Positions 1-8,773 of a DNA stretch of 64,000 nt are shown one piece after another. How positions within the stretch are numbered: the stretch's first letter is position 1; every line of letters starts with the position of its first letter. The DNA comes from GCA-003244245 sp032230565 (GTDB lineage Bacteria; Actinomycetota; Actinomycetes; Mycobacteriales; Pseudonocardiaceae), in contig JAVXWL010000102.1 of assembly GCA_032230565.1 (NCBI GenBank), positions 1 through 64,000 on the forward strand. The letters are read 5' to 3'. The notes below the pieces were generated by a model. That model saw only the letters and a list, made by a program, of their open reading frames with translations, was not told where the DNA came from and searched no databases. The position numbers were made by a program, and so were the translations under genes.

Positions 1-164
1 CGGCGGATCTCGTTGAGTGCGTCTGGCCAGCGGACCGCGCCGCTGGCAACCACGATGGCCGCTGCTGGAATCGCGGCTACGGCTTCGGGTAATCCACGGG
101 GTCGTAGCACGGCGAAACCGAGTACCACGAACAGCAGCAGGATGGCGATGATCTCGGCGGCCAC
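1..164 (-). CDS. N-terminal fragment of a SLC13/ArsB-type membrane permease (partial)
   Basis: About 54 residues read leftward off the window edge from a GTG at 164. An in-frame TAG lies at 178-180, so translation cannot begin much further upstream. The start of the protein is a hydrophobic helix (AEIIAILLLFVVLGFAVL) followed by RPRGLPEAVAAIPAA and then W-x-D-A. This resembles the N terminus of arsenical-pump/citrate-type (SLC13/ArsB) permeases, which place a first membrane helix before an R-P-x-G-L-P-E segment. The family call rests on this short stretch only. Substrate and full length are not visible. Confidence 0.5.
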   Translation of the reverse strand, partial: MAAEIIAILLLFVVLGFAVLRPRGLPEAVAAIPAAAIVVASGAVRWPDALNEIR

Positions 165-362
165 GATCAGCGACCGCTACGGCGGCGCCAGGTCAGGACC
201 GCCTTTCCTTGCACGTGCCTTACCGCGCGGGCCAGGTGGCGGTGACCAGCCGTTGTGGCGATCATGCCGGCTAACTACCCGACTTGGGCAGCCGGCAACC
301 GCGGTCAGGCGTGGCGACTACCGGGCCACCCAATGCGGTCGCTTCTCCGTGAAACGGTCGGA

Positions 363-794
363 TCAGGTGGCGGCGTGCGGCGCTCGGCGGTAACGGCGGG
401 CGTCCAGCTCAGCCCGGTCGACCAGCGTGAGCATCGGCTCGCCCGGTGCCCCAATCATGACGGCGACGAACCGGCTCCAGACGTCGGCCAAGTTATTGGC
501 TGCCTGATAGTGGATCACGTCGCCGCCCGGCTCCCAGAACGCCTCGCCAGCCCGGATGATCCGTTCGGGCTCACCTTCCAGCTCGAACACGATTTCACCC
601 TCGAGTACATAGCCGAACACGGGCCCGGAGTGGCGGTGCGGCGGAGTTCCCGGATCGCCCGGCGGCACTTCGACGGTTGCGGTCATCACCTCAGCGCCAT
701 CCGGGATGTTCGGTGGCACCTGGTGCAGGAGCGTGGTCACCCGGGAGTTCGTTGCGATGGCCATCTCGGTGCTGGTGTCATGGGATGTGTGCAT
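363..794 (-). CDS. Small cupin-domain protein
   Basis: 143 residues forming one cupin barrel. Motif 1 is visible around residues 50-67, with metal-ligand candidates H53, H55 and a glutamate near 65. Motif 2 includes a histidine at about 95 in PGGDVIH. Small single-domain cupins like this are often metal-dependent isomerases, dioxygenases or binding proteins, and the substrate cannot be told from sequence. A second in-frame Met at residue 11 is a possible alternative start. The neighbours are the partial permease on the same strand and a divergent DUF2795 gene, and neither suggests a pathway. Confidence 0.8.
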   Translation of the reverse strand: MHTSHDTSTEMAIATNSRVTTLLHQVPPNIPDGAEVMTATVEVPPGDPGTPPHRHSGPVFGYVLEGEIVFELEGEPERIIRAGEAFWEPGGDVIHYQAANNLADVWSRFVAVMIGAPGEPMLTLVDRAELDARRYRRAPHAAT

Positions 795-967
795 GGTTAC
801 CCACGCTAGCGGCGGTCCTGCAGTCTCAAGGCGGCCGCAGCCAACCGATGATCACCGAATCTGAGGACTGGCGGTGCACAGTCGCACGGTCGCACCTCAG
901 GCTGATGATGGCGCGGCACCGCCGCGCCCGGATGTGTAGTGGCTCGCCGAAGCGGGCACCCCTGGTT

Positions 968-1183
968 ATGGGATTTCAGGTCACCGAAGTACAGAAATCA
1001 CTCAAGGGTTTCGACTACCGAGGGTTCCCGGAAGACTTGGCTGGCCACGCGGAGTCCAACGGCGGGGGCAGTGATCTTGTTGGGGCGTTGCGCAGCTTGC
1101 AGAAGGAGTCGTTCGACGGACCCAACGCTGTGATGCACAGCTTGAGTGAGGACGGCGTCCTCAGCGGGTCCACCAGCGGCTGA
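968..1183 (+). CDS. DUF2795 family small protein
   Basis: 71 residues from ATG 968. The body matches the DUF2795 pattern of actinobacterial small proteins: an initial VQKSLKGFDY helix, then a DLAGHAESNGG turn, an LVGALRSL helix and a closing FDGPNAVMHSL segment. DUF2795 proteins are about 60-120 residues long and have no established function. They are often seen with stress-response genes. No strong ribosome-binding site precedes the chosen start. It lies 45 nt before the hemerythrin gene in the same direction, so the two may be cotranscribed. Confidence 0.75.
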   Translation: MGFQVTEVQKSLKGFDYRGFPEDLAGHAESNGGGSDLVGALRSLQKESFDGPNAVMHSLSEDGVLSGSTSG

Positions 1184-1228
1184 ACTGAGCAGGTCCGGAG
1201 CTGGGAACCCGAGCTGAGGAGTGCTGCG

Positions 1229-1774
1229 ATGTCTGATATCACACAGCTGATCCTGGACGATCATGAGACGTTTCGTCGGGAGTTCGCGGCATTGGGCGAC
1301 GCCGACGCACCCGAGCAGTTACGCGAGATCTGGGAACCCCTCGCGAACCTGCTCGAGGTGCACGCCGCTGCTGAGGAGGCCATCTTCTATCCGAAGCTGC
1401 TGCGCCGTGGCGATGACGGTGAAGATGAAACCATCGATGCGATAGGTGATCACAACGATATCCGCGACGGTGTGCGTGAGGCAGCTCGGCACCCGATCGG
1501 TAGTGCTCAATGGTGGGCTGGCGTCCGGCACGCACGAGTGGCCAATAGTAGTCATATGACAGAGGAAGAGGACGAGGCCCTGCCCGATTTCCGACGCAAC
1601 ATTCCACTGAGTGTGCGCGTGAGCTTAGGCCACGAGTTTCTGAAGTTTAAAACAGACCATTCCGATGCCGAGCGCCTGGATACCAGCGACAAGGATCCGC
1701 AGGCGTACGTCAGCGCGATAGAGGCGGAGATCTCCGCCGGCAACCGGAAAAGCTCCCTCGGTATCGGCAGCTAG
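1229..1774 (+). CDS. Hemerythrin-like (HHE) protein with C-terminal encapsulin cargo-loading peptide
   Basis: 181 residues. The N-terminal four-helix bundle carries the ligands of a di-iron hemerythrin: H12, then H45-x3-E49, H75, and H109-x3-E113. After a flexible linker the protein ends in SSLGIGS (residues 175-181). This is the consensus targeting peptide that docks cargo on the inner face of family 1 encapsulins. The encapsulin gene starts 8 nt after the stop codon. The ribosome site is a GAGGAG about 8 nt before ATG 1229. Known encapsulated hemerythrins bind O2/NO-type ligands or protect against oxidative stress, and that role is inferred here. The di-iron site looks intact, so the cargo should fold even if the shell is damaged. 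Confidence 0.9.
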   Translation: MSDITQLILDDHETFRREFAALGDADAPEQLREIWEPLANLLEVHAAAEEAIFYPKLLRRGDDGEDETIDAIGDHNDIRDGVREAARHPIGSAQWWAGVRHARVANSSHMTEEEDEALPDFRRNIPLSVRVSLGHEFLKFKTDHSDAERLDTSDKDPQAYVSAIEAEISAGNRKSSLGIGS

Positions 1775-1782
1775 AAGGGACG

Positions 1783-2609
1783 ATGATGACGGCCGATCAC
1801 CTCTTACGTAACTACGCACCAATCCCGGCCAAGGGATGGCAGCAGATTGACGACGAGGCTAAGGACCGCCTCACCGCCCGATTGGCCGCGCGCCGGCTGG
1901 TCGACTGGTCGGGGCCGCACGGCTGGGCACATTCGGCTACTAACCTTGGCCGGACTGCCTCGCTGGACAGCGCACCGCCGGGCACCAAGTCCGAGACGGT
2001 CGTCGCCCGGCAACGGCGAGTCCTCGCGTTGACCGAGCTGCGAGTGAGCTTCACCGTGGAGTGCTCCGGCTTGCAGGACGCCGAACGCGGTGCCACTGAC
2101 ATCGATTATGGCGATCTTGATCGTGCCACCCATGACGCCGCATTGATCGAGAACCGCGCTGTGTTCCACGGCTGGCCGGAAGCGGGAATCACCGGAATCG
2201 TGGAAGCAGCTCACATCCCTGGTTGACGCTTGGCCAAGACGCCAACAGTTATCCGCACGCAATCGCCAACGCGACCAACATGCTTCGCCAGGCCGGCATC
2301 GAGGGTCCGTACGCCCTGGCCGTCAGCCCGCAGGGATACAGCCGCATCGCGGAGACGACCGAACATGGCGGCTATCCGTTACACGAGCATCTGACCAAGA
2401 TCCTCGGCGGAGACGTGGTGTGGGCTCCCGGCCTGGATGGCGCCCTGGTAGTGAGCAACCGGGGTGGCGACTTCATCCTCGACGTCGGGCAGGACTTCTC
2501 GATCGGCTATACCCGGCACGATGCCGAACTGGTAACACTCTATCTGGAAGAAAGCTTCAATTTCCGCGTCACCGAACCCGACGCAGCGGTTGTTCTCACC
2601 GAGGGGTAA
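1783..2609 (+). pseudogene. Family 1 encapsulin shell protein, split by a -1 frameshift near 2221-2226
   Basis: Reading frame 1 runs from ATG 1783 to a TGA at 2224-2226 (147 residues). The rest continues without loss in the next frame from about 2220 to 2609. Restoring one base gives a 275-residue protein, close to the usual family 1 size. N-terminal landmarks are the LRNYAPIPAKGWQQID arm, RLVDWSGPHGW and LTELRVSFTVE. Later ones are ENRAVFHGW, AGITGI, GDVVWAPGLDGALVVS, RGGDFILDVGQD, SIGY and ESFNFRV. Aligned from memory with mycobacterial CFP29, the junction needs no gap beyond the missing base. Either a base was lost (GGTTTG to GGTTG is simplest) or the assembly has an error. A ribosome site (GAAGGGA) precedes ATG 1783/1786. 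Cargo is the hemerythrin just upstream. Confidence 0.85.
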
Positions 2610-2634
2610 TACATCCTCTGCCGAGACCGCGCAA

Positions 2635-2660
2635 GTTTGTTGAGGGGGACGACCGGGTAA
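2635..2660 (+). promoter_or_regulatory. Sigma-B/sigma-F type promoter
   Basis: GTTT at 2635-2638 and GGGTAA at 2655-2660 are separated by 16 nt. This fits the GTTT-N(14-17)-GGGTAT/A pattern used by general-stress sigma factors of the SigB/SigF group in actinobacteria. It lies 26 nt after the encapsulin stop and reads towards the small genes at 2702 and 2841. Assignment is by motif only. Confidence 0.55.
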
Positions 2661-2701
2661 CCGGTCGGCGCTTGAAAGTACCCCTCATTGAGGAGATTGC
2701 C

Positions 2702-2797
2702 ATGTCGACGACACAGTCTTCGCTCGGCGCTCGGCCTGACAGCCGGGAATCGGGCTTGGCGATGCAGCGCAGCCGGGGCCCGCGTTGCTTCGGTTAA
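2702..2797 (+). CDS. Possible 31-residue small ORF
   Basis: ATG 2702 is preceded by GAGGAG about 5 nt upstream and lies downstream of the sigma-B-like promoter. The product is Ser/Arg/Gly-rich and has no recognisable domain. The position and ribosome site are the only support. It may equally be 5' leader sequence of the gene at 2841. Confidence 0.25.
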   Translation: MSTTQSSLGARPDSRESGLAMQRSRGPRCFG

Positions 2798-2840
2798 CCA
2801 CTGCGTGATCGTAACGCCACTAGACGATATGGAGGGTTCA

Positions 2841-3026
2841 ATGCAGCGAGGCAGTGACAAGCACGGCGCGCGGAAGGACGACGCGCTCGCGCGCGACGTC
2901 GAGAACATGATCCGAGGTACTGGGCCTACCCACGCCGAGGAGTGGAAGGACCCAGAGCCCCCCGCCGACGACGATCCGCAGCTCAACACCCACCTGGCCG
3001 CCGAGAACCGTGGCGAGCGTCGGTGA
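2841..3026 (+). CDS. Small charged hypothetical protein
   Basis: 61 residues from ATG 2841, with a strong GGAGG at 2831-2835. The sequence is highly charged and hydrophilic: MQRGSDKHG, an EDVENMI-like helix, EEWKDPEPPADDDP and a basic end. It has no membrane segment or known catalytic motif. Proteins with this RGSDKHG...EEW-x-PEPP layout recur as actinobacterial conserved hypotheticals without assigned function. The upstream sigma-B type promoter suggests expression under general stress, which is inferred. Confidence 0.65.
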   Translation: MQRGSDKHGARKDDALARDVENMIRGTGPTHAEEWKDPEPPADDDPQLNTHLAAENRGERR

Positions 3027-3180
3027 ATCGCGCTGATCAGCTCATGCCGGCTTGAGCGGGTCGTGGCCGAGCGTCATCAAGCGGTGCCGCCAGCCAGGCC
3101 GCCGCCCCACGTCGGATTCTCGATCTCCTCGAGGTGCGGGGTGCATTACGGACCACGGGCTCGTGGGTCTCCAGCCCGGA

Positions 3181-3393
3181 TTACCGCAGTGCGTCTCCAA
3201 ACTGCAGTTGTGGGGGTGGAGGGGGGTCGGGTACTGGTGGTGGGGCGGGCACCGGCTCTGGCGGCCCCGGGGGCGGGGGCAGCGGGCCAGGGCCTGGGTT
3301 GGGGATGGGTTCTGGGTCAGGTGGGACGGTGTTCGCGGGGCGCGGGCTCGGCCGCTGAGACAACCACGTCGCGGCAATTCGATGGGTGACCAC
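3181..3393 (-). CDS. Proline-rich 70-residue hypothetical protein
   Basis: A GTG at 3393 is preceded by a near-perfect Shine-Dalgarno (AAGGAGG, plus-strand 3401-3407) with 7-nt spacing. The site lies right at the stop of the AI-2E-type permease gene, so translation could be coupled. After about 20 ordinary residues the protein becomes a proline-rich tail of P-x-P repeats (PDPEPIPNPGP, then PPPPGPPEPVPAPPP). There is no signal peptide or membrane segment. On DNA this appears as the G-rich tract at about 3210-3330. The ribosome site is good evidence, but low-complexity DNA can produce such frames by chance. Confidence 0.4.
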   Translation of the reverse strand: MVTHRIAATWLSQRPSPRPANTVPPDPEPIPNPGPGPLPPPPGPPEPVPAPPPVPDPPPPPQLQFGDALR

Positions 3394-3406
3394 GGATGTG
3401 CCTCCT

Positions 3407-4624
3407 TCACGATCGCCTCCTTGGACTACCCGCCCCCGATCCTGTTGAAGCAGCCGCTGTGCGGCGATCGCGATCCGGGCCGCGCAGCGCCGGCCACGCC
3501 TGGTGAATGACGGCGGCGGTGGGAACTGCGACGATCGCTCCGACGATGCCGGCAAGCACGGTGCCCACCGCGAAGGACAGCCCGATCGCCAGCGGATGGA
3601 GCCGCACGTAGCGGCCCACAATCAGCGGTTGGAGCAAATGGACTTCGAGCTGGCTCTCAACGATAAGGACTCCGAGCAGAATCAGTGCGGCCAGCCACCC
3701 GTGTGTGCCGAACGTGATCAGGATGGCCAGACCGCCGGCGACGAGCGCACCGATGAACGGGATGAAGCTGCCGACGAACACCAACACGCCCAGCGGCAGC
3801 GCCAGCGGTACTCCCAACAGGAAAACTACAAATCCGATCACGATGCCGTGGATGGTGGCGATGATCGCAGTGCCGCGCACGTAACCGGTGATGGTGCCCC
3901 AGGCGGCCCGCCCCGCCAGGTCCGCCTGATGAGACTGCCGCGCCGGCAGCGGTGTGCGCAGCCAACCCCATATCCGCTCGCCGTCGTAGAGCAAAAAGAA
4001 GGTGATGAACAAAGTCAGCAGGGTCAAGGTGGCGAACTCGACCAGGTATCCGGCGCCCGCGGTGAGGTAGGCGACAGCCTGGCTCTGGTTACGTTGCAAC
4101 CAGCTGATCACCGTCCCCTCGATCTGGTCGAGCTGGAACTGGCCCACCCCACCGCCGCCACCGCCCAGGGCCGCCCGGAGCCGGCGGACCGTGTCGACCA
4201 GCTGCTCGATCAGCGACGGTAGCTCCCGTGCGAAGCGCAATCCGATCAGGTATCCCAGGCCACCCAGGACGACTGCGGCGAATAGCAGCGTCAGCAGAGC
4301 AGACAGCGGCCCGGGCAGACGCCGCTGCAGCAGCAGCGCTACCGGTCGCAGCAACGCCGCGAGTAGCAGTGCGGCGACCAACGGGATCACCACAAGCGAC
4401 AGCAGCGCGAGCACCCGCACGGCGGCGTACACCGTGACTCCCACCAGCAGCAGCCGCCAGGACCAGGCCGCGCCAACTACCAGGCTGTGCGGGAGATCGG
4501 AACGGGTGTCCTCGCGCCGGGATCTCGCTCGGAGGCTGCCATTTCGTCGGTGGTAGGTCATGTCGGACCGACGGGGTACGGTCATGTCGCCGCTTTCAGC
4601 GGGCGAAGAGGACGGCTTGGTCAT
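3407..4624 (-). CDS. AI-2E family transporter (UPF0118 permease)
   Basis: 405 residues. A basic N-terminal tail of about 55 residues precedes pairs of membrane helices (VGVTVYAAVRVLALLSLVVIP and following), then a soluble central segment rich in helices (ELPSLIEQLVDTVRRLRAAL) and a Gly-rich loop. A second set of helices follows, including LALPLGVLVFVGSFIPFIGALVAGGLAI with the family's P-F-I-G signature. Members export or exchange small molecules or ions, and some work as Na+(Li+)/H+ antiporters, so the AI-2 name is not evidence of substrate. The start could be the later ATG (MTYHRRNG). It overlaps the end of the CDF gene upstream by 4 nt. Confidence 0.85.
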   Translation of the reverse strand: MTKPSSSPAESGDMTVPRRSDMTYHRRNGSLRARSRREDTRSDLPHSLVVGAAWSWRLLLVGVTVYAAVRVLALLSLVVIPLVAALLLAALLRPVALLLQRRLPGPLSALLTLLFAAVVLGGLGYLIGLRFARELPSLIEQLVDTVRRLRAALGGGGGGVGQFQLDQIEGTVISWLQRNQSQAVAYLTAGAGYLVEFATLTLLTLFITFFLLYDGERIWGWLRTPLPARQSHQADLAGRAAWGTITGYVRGTAIIATIHGIVIGFVVFLLGVPLALPLGVLVFVGSFIPFIGALVAGGLAILITFGTHGWLAALILLGVLIVESQLEVHLLQPLIVGRYVRLHPLAIGLSFAVGTVLAGIVGAIVAVPTAAVIHQAWPALRGPDRDRRTAAASTGSGAGSPRRRS

Positions 4625-5655
4625 TGGCGAAGGTTGTCCAGCACTGCGCCATATCGGTTAACAACTCGTGCCCGCAGCGACGGGTCGGTTCGAGGCACCG
4701 GCTCGAGGAAGATCTCGTCGAGGTCGGTGAACTCACGCCGCAGCTCGCCGTCGATACGCACGCACGCACGCTCCAGCTCGTCGGTGGATAGGGAGTTCGC
4801 GAAGTCCACCCGCGCACACAGCAGTACCTTGTCAGTTCCAGTCAGCATGGTGAGCAAATCGACCACTTGGTCGACTTCTGGTTTGGCTGTGAGGTGCGCG
4901 TAGATCGCCCAGACCAGCCGTCTGTCTGCCTGCTGCCCGATCAGCAGCCGCATGTTCGTACGGCCGAGCAGGTAGGCCACCACCCCGAGGAGCACCCCGA
5001 TCAGCAGCGACGCCAGGCCGTCCCACAACGCCGAGCCGGTGAGCAGGTGCAAACCGACCCCAGCGAAGGCGATTAGCAGACCGACCAGCGCCGCAGTGTC
5101 CTCGAAAAAAACGGTCTTGACGGTCGGGTCATCGGTGCTGCGCAGGTACTCGATCAAACTTTGACGCTCTGCATCCCGCTCACGGCGGATCTGACTTGCC
5201 GCCCGGATCCAGGAGGTGGCCTCCATCAGGAAGGACAGCGCGAGCACCAGGAAGGCCACCCACGCCAGGGTCTGCTCCTCGCCCCCGCCAAAGATCGTGC
5301 CCACGCCCTCATATACCGAAAACAGGGCACCCGTGACGAATATCGACACCGCGGCAATGAGCGACCAGAAGAAGCGAACCTTGCCGTAGCCGAACGGGTG
5401 CCGCCGATCGGCCGGTCGCTCGGATTGCCGCAGTGCGGCCAGCAGTAGTCCTTGCGTGGTCGAGTCGGCGACCGAATGCGCCGCCTCGGCCAGCATCGCG
5501 GCCGATCCGGTCAGCAACCCGGCGACCATCTTCATCGCCGCGATCAACAAGTTCACCGCAAGCGCGACGATGACGGTCAGCGCACTTTCCCGTCCGTCAG
5601 AGCCCTGGTCAGCTGTTTTCGGCCGATGAGATGATTCCACCTGGGCAGTTCCCAT
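4621..5655 (-). CDS. Cation diffusion facilitator (CDF) metal transporter
   Basis: 344 residues from ATG 5655. Six membrane segments can be traced, starting ALTVIVALAVNLLIAAMKMVAGLLTGSAAMLAEAAHSVADS. The H-x3-D pair in helix 2 (HSVAD) and FEDTAALVG in helix 5 form the intramembrane metal site of CDF exporters. HPFGYGKVRFFW after helix 2 is a family hallmark. The C-terminal cytoplasmic domain follows. These proteins export divalent metals (Zn, Fe, Mn, Co) by proton antiport. The exact metal is not clear. The stop overlaps the AI-2E-type gene start by 4 nt, so they form a two-gene operon. Confidence 0.85.
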   Translation of the reverse strand: MGTAQVESSHRPKTADQGSDGRESALTVIVALAVNLLIAAMKMVAGLLTGSAAMLAEAAHSVADSTTQGLLLAALRQSERPADRRHPFGYGKVRFFWSLIAAVSIFVTGALFSVYEGVGTIFGGGEEQTLAWVAFLVLALSFLMEATSWIRAASQIRRERDAERQSLIEYLRSTDDPTVKTVFFEDTAALVGLLIAFAGVGLHLLTGSALWDGLASLLIGVLLGVVAYLLGRTNMRLLIGQQADRRLVWAIYAHLTAKPEVDQVVDLLTMLTGTDKVLLCARVDFANSLSTDELERACVRIDGELRREFTDLDEIFLEPVPRTDPSLRARVVNRYGAVLDNLRQ

Positions 5656-5953
5656 AGTCGGCTCACCATCGCCGGGAGGTGCGGTGGCGTGATACCCCAG
5701 CGATGAGCTTGGCCCTGAACAGGTAGCTGTCGGCTTCCAGAGACAGACTGAACTGTGCGGAGTCTTGAGGCAGGTCACGGCAGCGATCCTCGACTCCGCC
5801 GCGCTGCTCAACCATGGCGAACACCTCGGATCGGCGCGTCCACGGCGCGCTCCTCGGGATAACGGTCGTGTGCACCACGGCTTCCCTGCGATCGGTCGGC
5901 CCAAACCCGAACACGGCCACCTGGCGATGTCACTCGGGTCCTAGGATCGCCGG
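5656..5953 (-). other. Intergenic region between CDF transporter and recQ
   Basis: About 300 bp between divergent genes. An 85-residue frame on the minus strand (5663-5920) has no recognisable domain or ribosome site, and I do not call it as a gene. The right end carries the recQ promoter box. Confidence 0.4.
5942..5947 (+). promoter_or_regulatory. -10 box of recQ, likely leaderless
   Basis: TAGGAT ends 6 nt before ATG 5954, and no ribosome site precedes that start. This spacing predicts transcription starting at or next to the start codon. Confidence 0.5.
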
Positions 5954-7804
<1,851 letters not shown>

Positions 7805-7892
7805 TCCACCGCAACGGAGGCCGGCTAGCTGCAGGAATCTATCCGGAGGCTCTCGTCGATAACCGCCACGCCGCCCCGGCTCTCATGCGGCG

Positions 7893-8303
7893 TCACACCG
7901 TGAAACCGAGCGCGCGCAGTTGCTCCCGGCCGTCCTCGGTGATCTTGTCCGGACCCCACGGCGGTATCCATACCCAGTTGATCCGCACATCGTCAACCAA
8001 ACCCCCGCCGGGGCCACCGGTCAGGGCGGCACGGGTCTGGTCTTCGATGACATCGGTCAGCGGGCACGCCGCAGAGGTCAGCGTCATGTCCAGGGTGGCA
8101 ATATTGCTCTCATCAACCCGAATGTCGTAGACCAGACCCAAATCGACCACGTTGATCCCCAGCTCTGGGTCGACCACATCGCGCATGGCCTCCTCGAGGT
8201 CATCGACGGCGGCCAGGTCACCGTCCGGACGGGTCACCGGAACCTCCGGCATACCAGCCGCTCCGCGCACGACCGCTGATTCCTCGTTCTGATTCACTGT
8301 CAC
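7893..8303 (-). CDS. sufT: SufT/DUF59 Fe-S cluster assembly factor
   Basis: 136 residues with a MIP18/PaaD (DUF59) domain. Landmarks are the VVDPELGINVVDLGLVYDI segment, a beta strand, then the LTSAACPLTDVIEDQ loop with the conserved Cys. It is the last gene of the SUF operon, at the position of M. tuberculosis Rv1466. DUF59 proteins help maturation or delivery of Fe-S clusters to target proteins, and the client set is unknown here. The GTG start overlaps the sufU stop by 4 nt. Confidence 0.88.
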   Translation of the reverse strand: MTVNQNEESAVVRGAAGMPEVPVTRPDGDLAAVDDLEEAMRDVVDPELGINVVDLGLVYDIRVDESNIATLDMTLTSAACPLTDVIEDQTRAALTGGPGGGLVDDVRINWVWIPPWGPDKITEDGREQLRALGFTV

Positions 8304-8773
8304 TGTGCCTCCGCTCGCTGGGCACCATTGTTTGAGCTACTGGCCTCGGCCCGACCAACCGCGTCTTTAAACGCCATCCAGCCCAGCAAGGCGCATTTCA
8401 CCCTAGACGGGTACTGCGCTACGCCAGCGAAGGCGACCGCGTCTTCCAGTACCTCCTCGTCGGGCTCGACCTTCCCGCGACCCTGGACCATCTCCATGAA
8501 GGAGTCCATTGTGGTCGCCGACTCGGCCACGGTCCGGCCTACCACCAGGTCGGTCAGCACCGACGTCGCCGCCTGGCTGATCGAACAGCCGATTGCGTCG
8601 TAGGACACGTCGGCGACCCGATCGCCGTCGAGCGCTACCCGCAGCGTCACCTCGTCGCCACAGGTGGGGTTGATCTGGTAAGACTCGGCGTCGAAGGGCT
8701 CACGAAGGCCGCTGCGGTGCGGATGGCGGTAGTGGTCCAGGATGATCTCCTGGTACATCTGCTGCAGTTTCAT
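8300..8773 (-). CDS. sufU: SufU zinc-dependent sulfurtransferase
   Basis: 157 residues with an IscU-like fold. Zinc/sulfur ligands C38 and D40 (PTCGD), C63 (IGCSIS) and C127 (VKCALLGW) are all present. The insert between helices typical of SufU, as opposed to scaffold IscU, is present (QGRGKVEPDEEVLEDAVAF). SufU takes persulfide sulfur from SufS and passes it to the SufBCD scaffold. It overlaps the sufS stop by 4 nt, so the pair is translationally coupled. Confidence 0.95.
   Translation of the reverse strand: MKLQQMYQEIILDHYRHPHRSGLREPFDAESYQINPTCGDEVTLRVALDGDRVADVSYDAIGCSISQAATSVLTDLVVGRTVAESATTMDSFMEMVQGRGKVEPDEEVLEDAVAFAGVAQYPSRVKCALLGWMAFKDAVGRAEASSSNNGAQRAEAQ

Noticed and set aside
3503..4222. 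Plus-strand frame (239 codons) rich in Asp/Gln/Arg
   Set aside because: It is a shadow of the AI-2E-type permease gene; the composition is that of reverse-read hydrophobic codons.
5663..5920. 85-codon minus-strand frame between the CDF gene and recQ
   Set aside because: No domain, no ribosome site and no overlap logic; it may be upstream DNA of the CDF gene.
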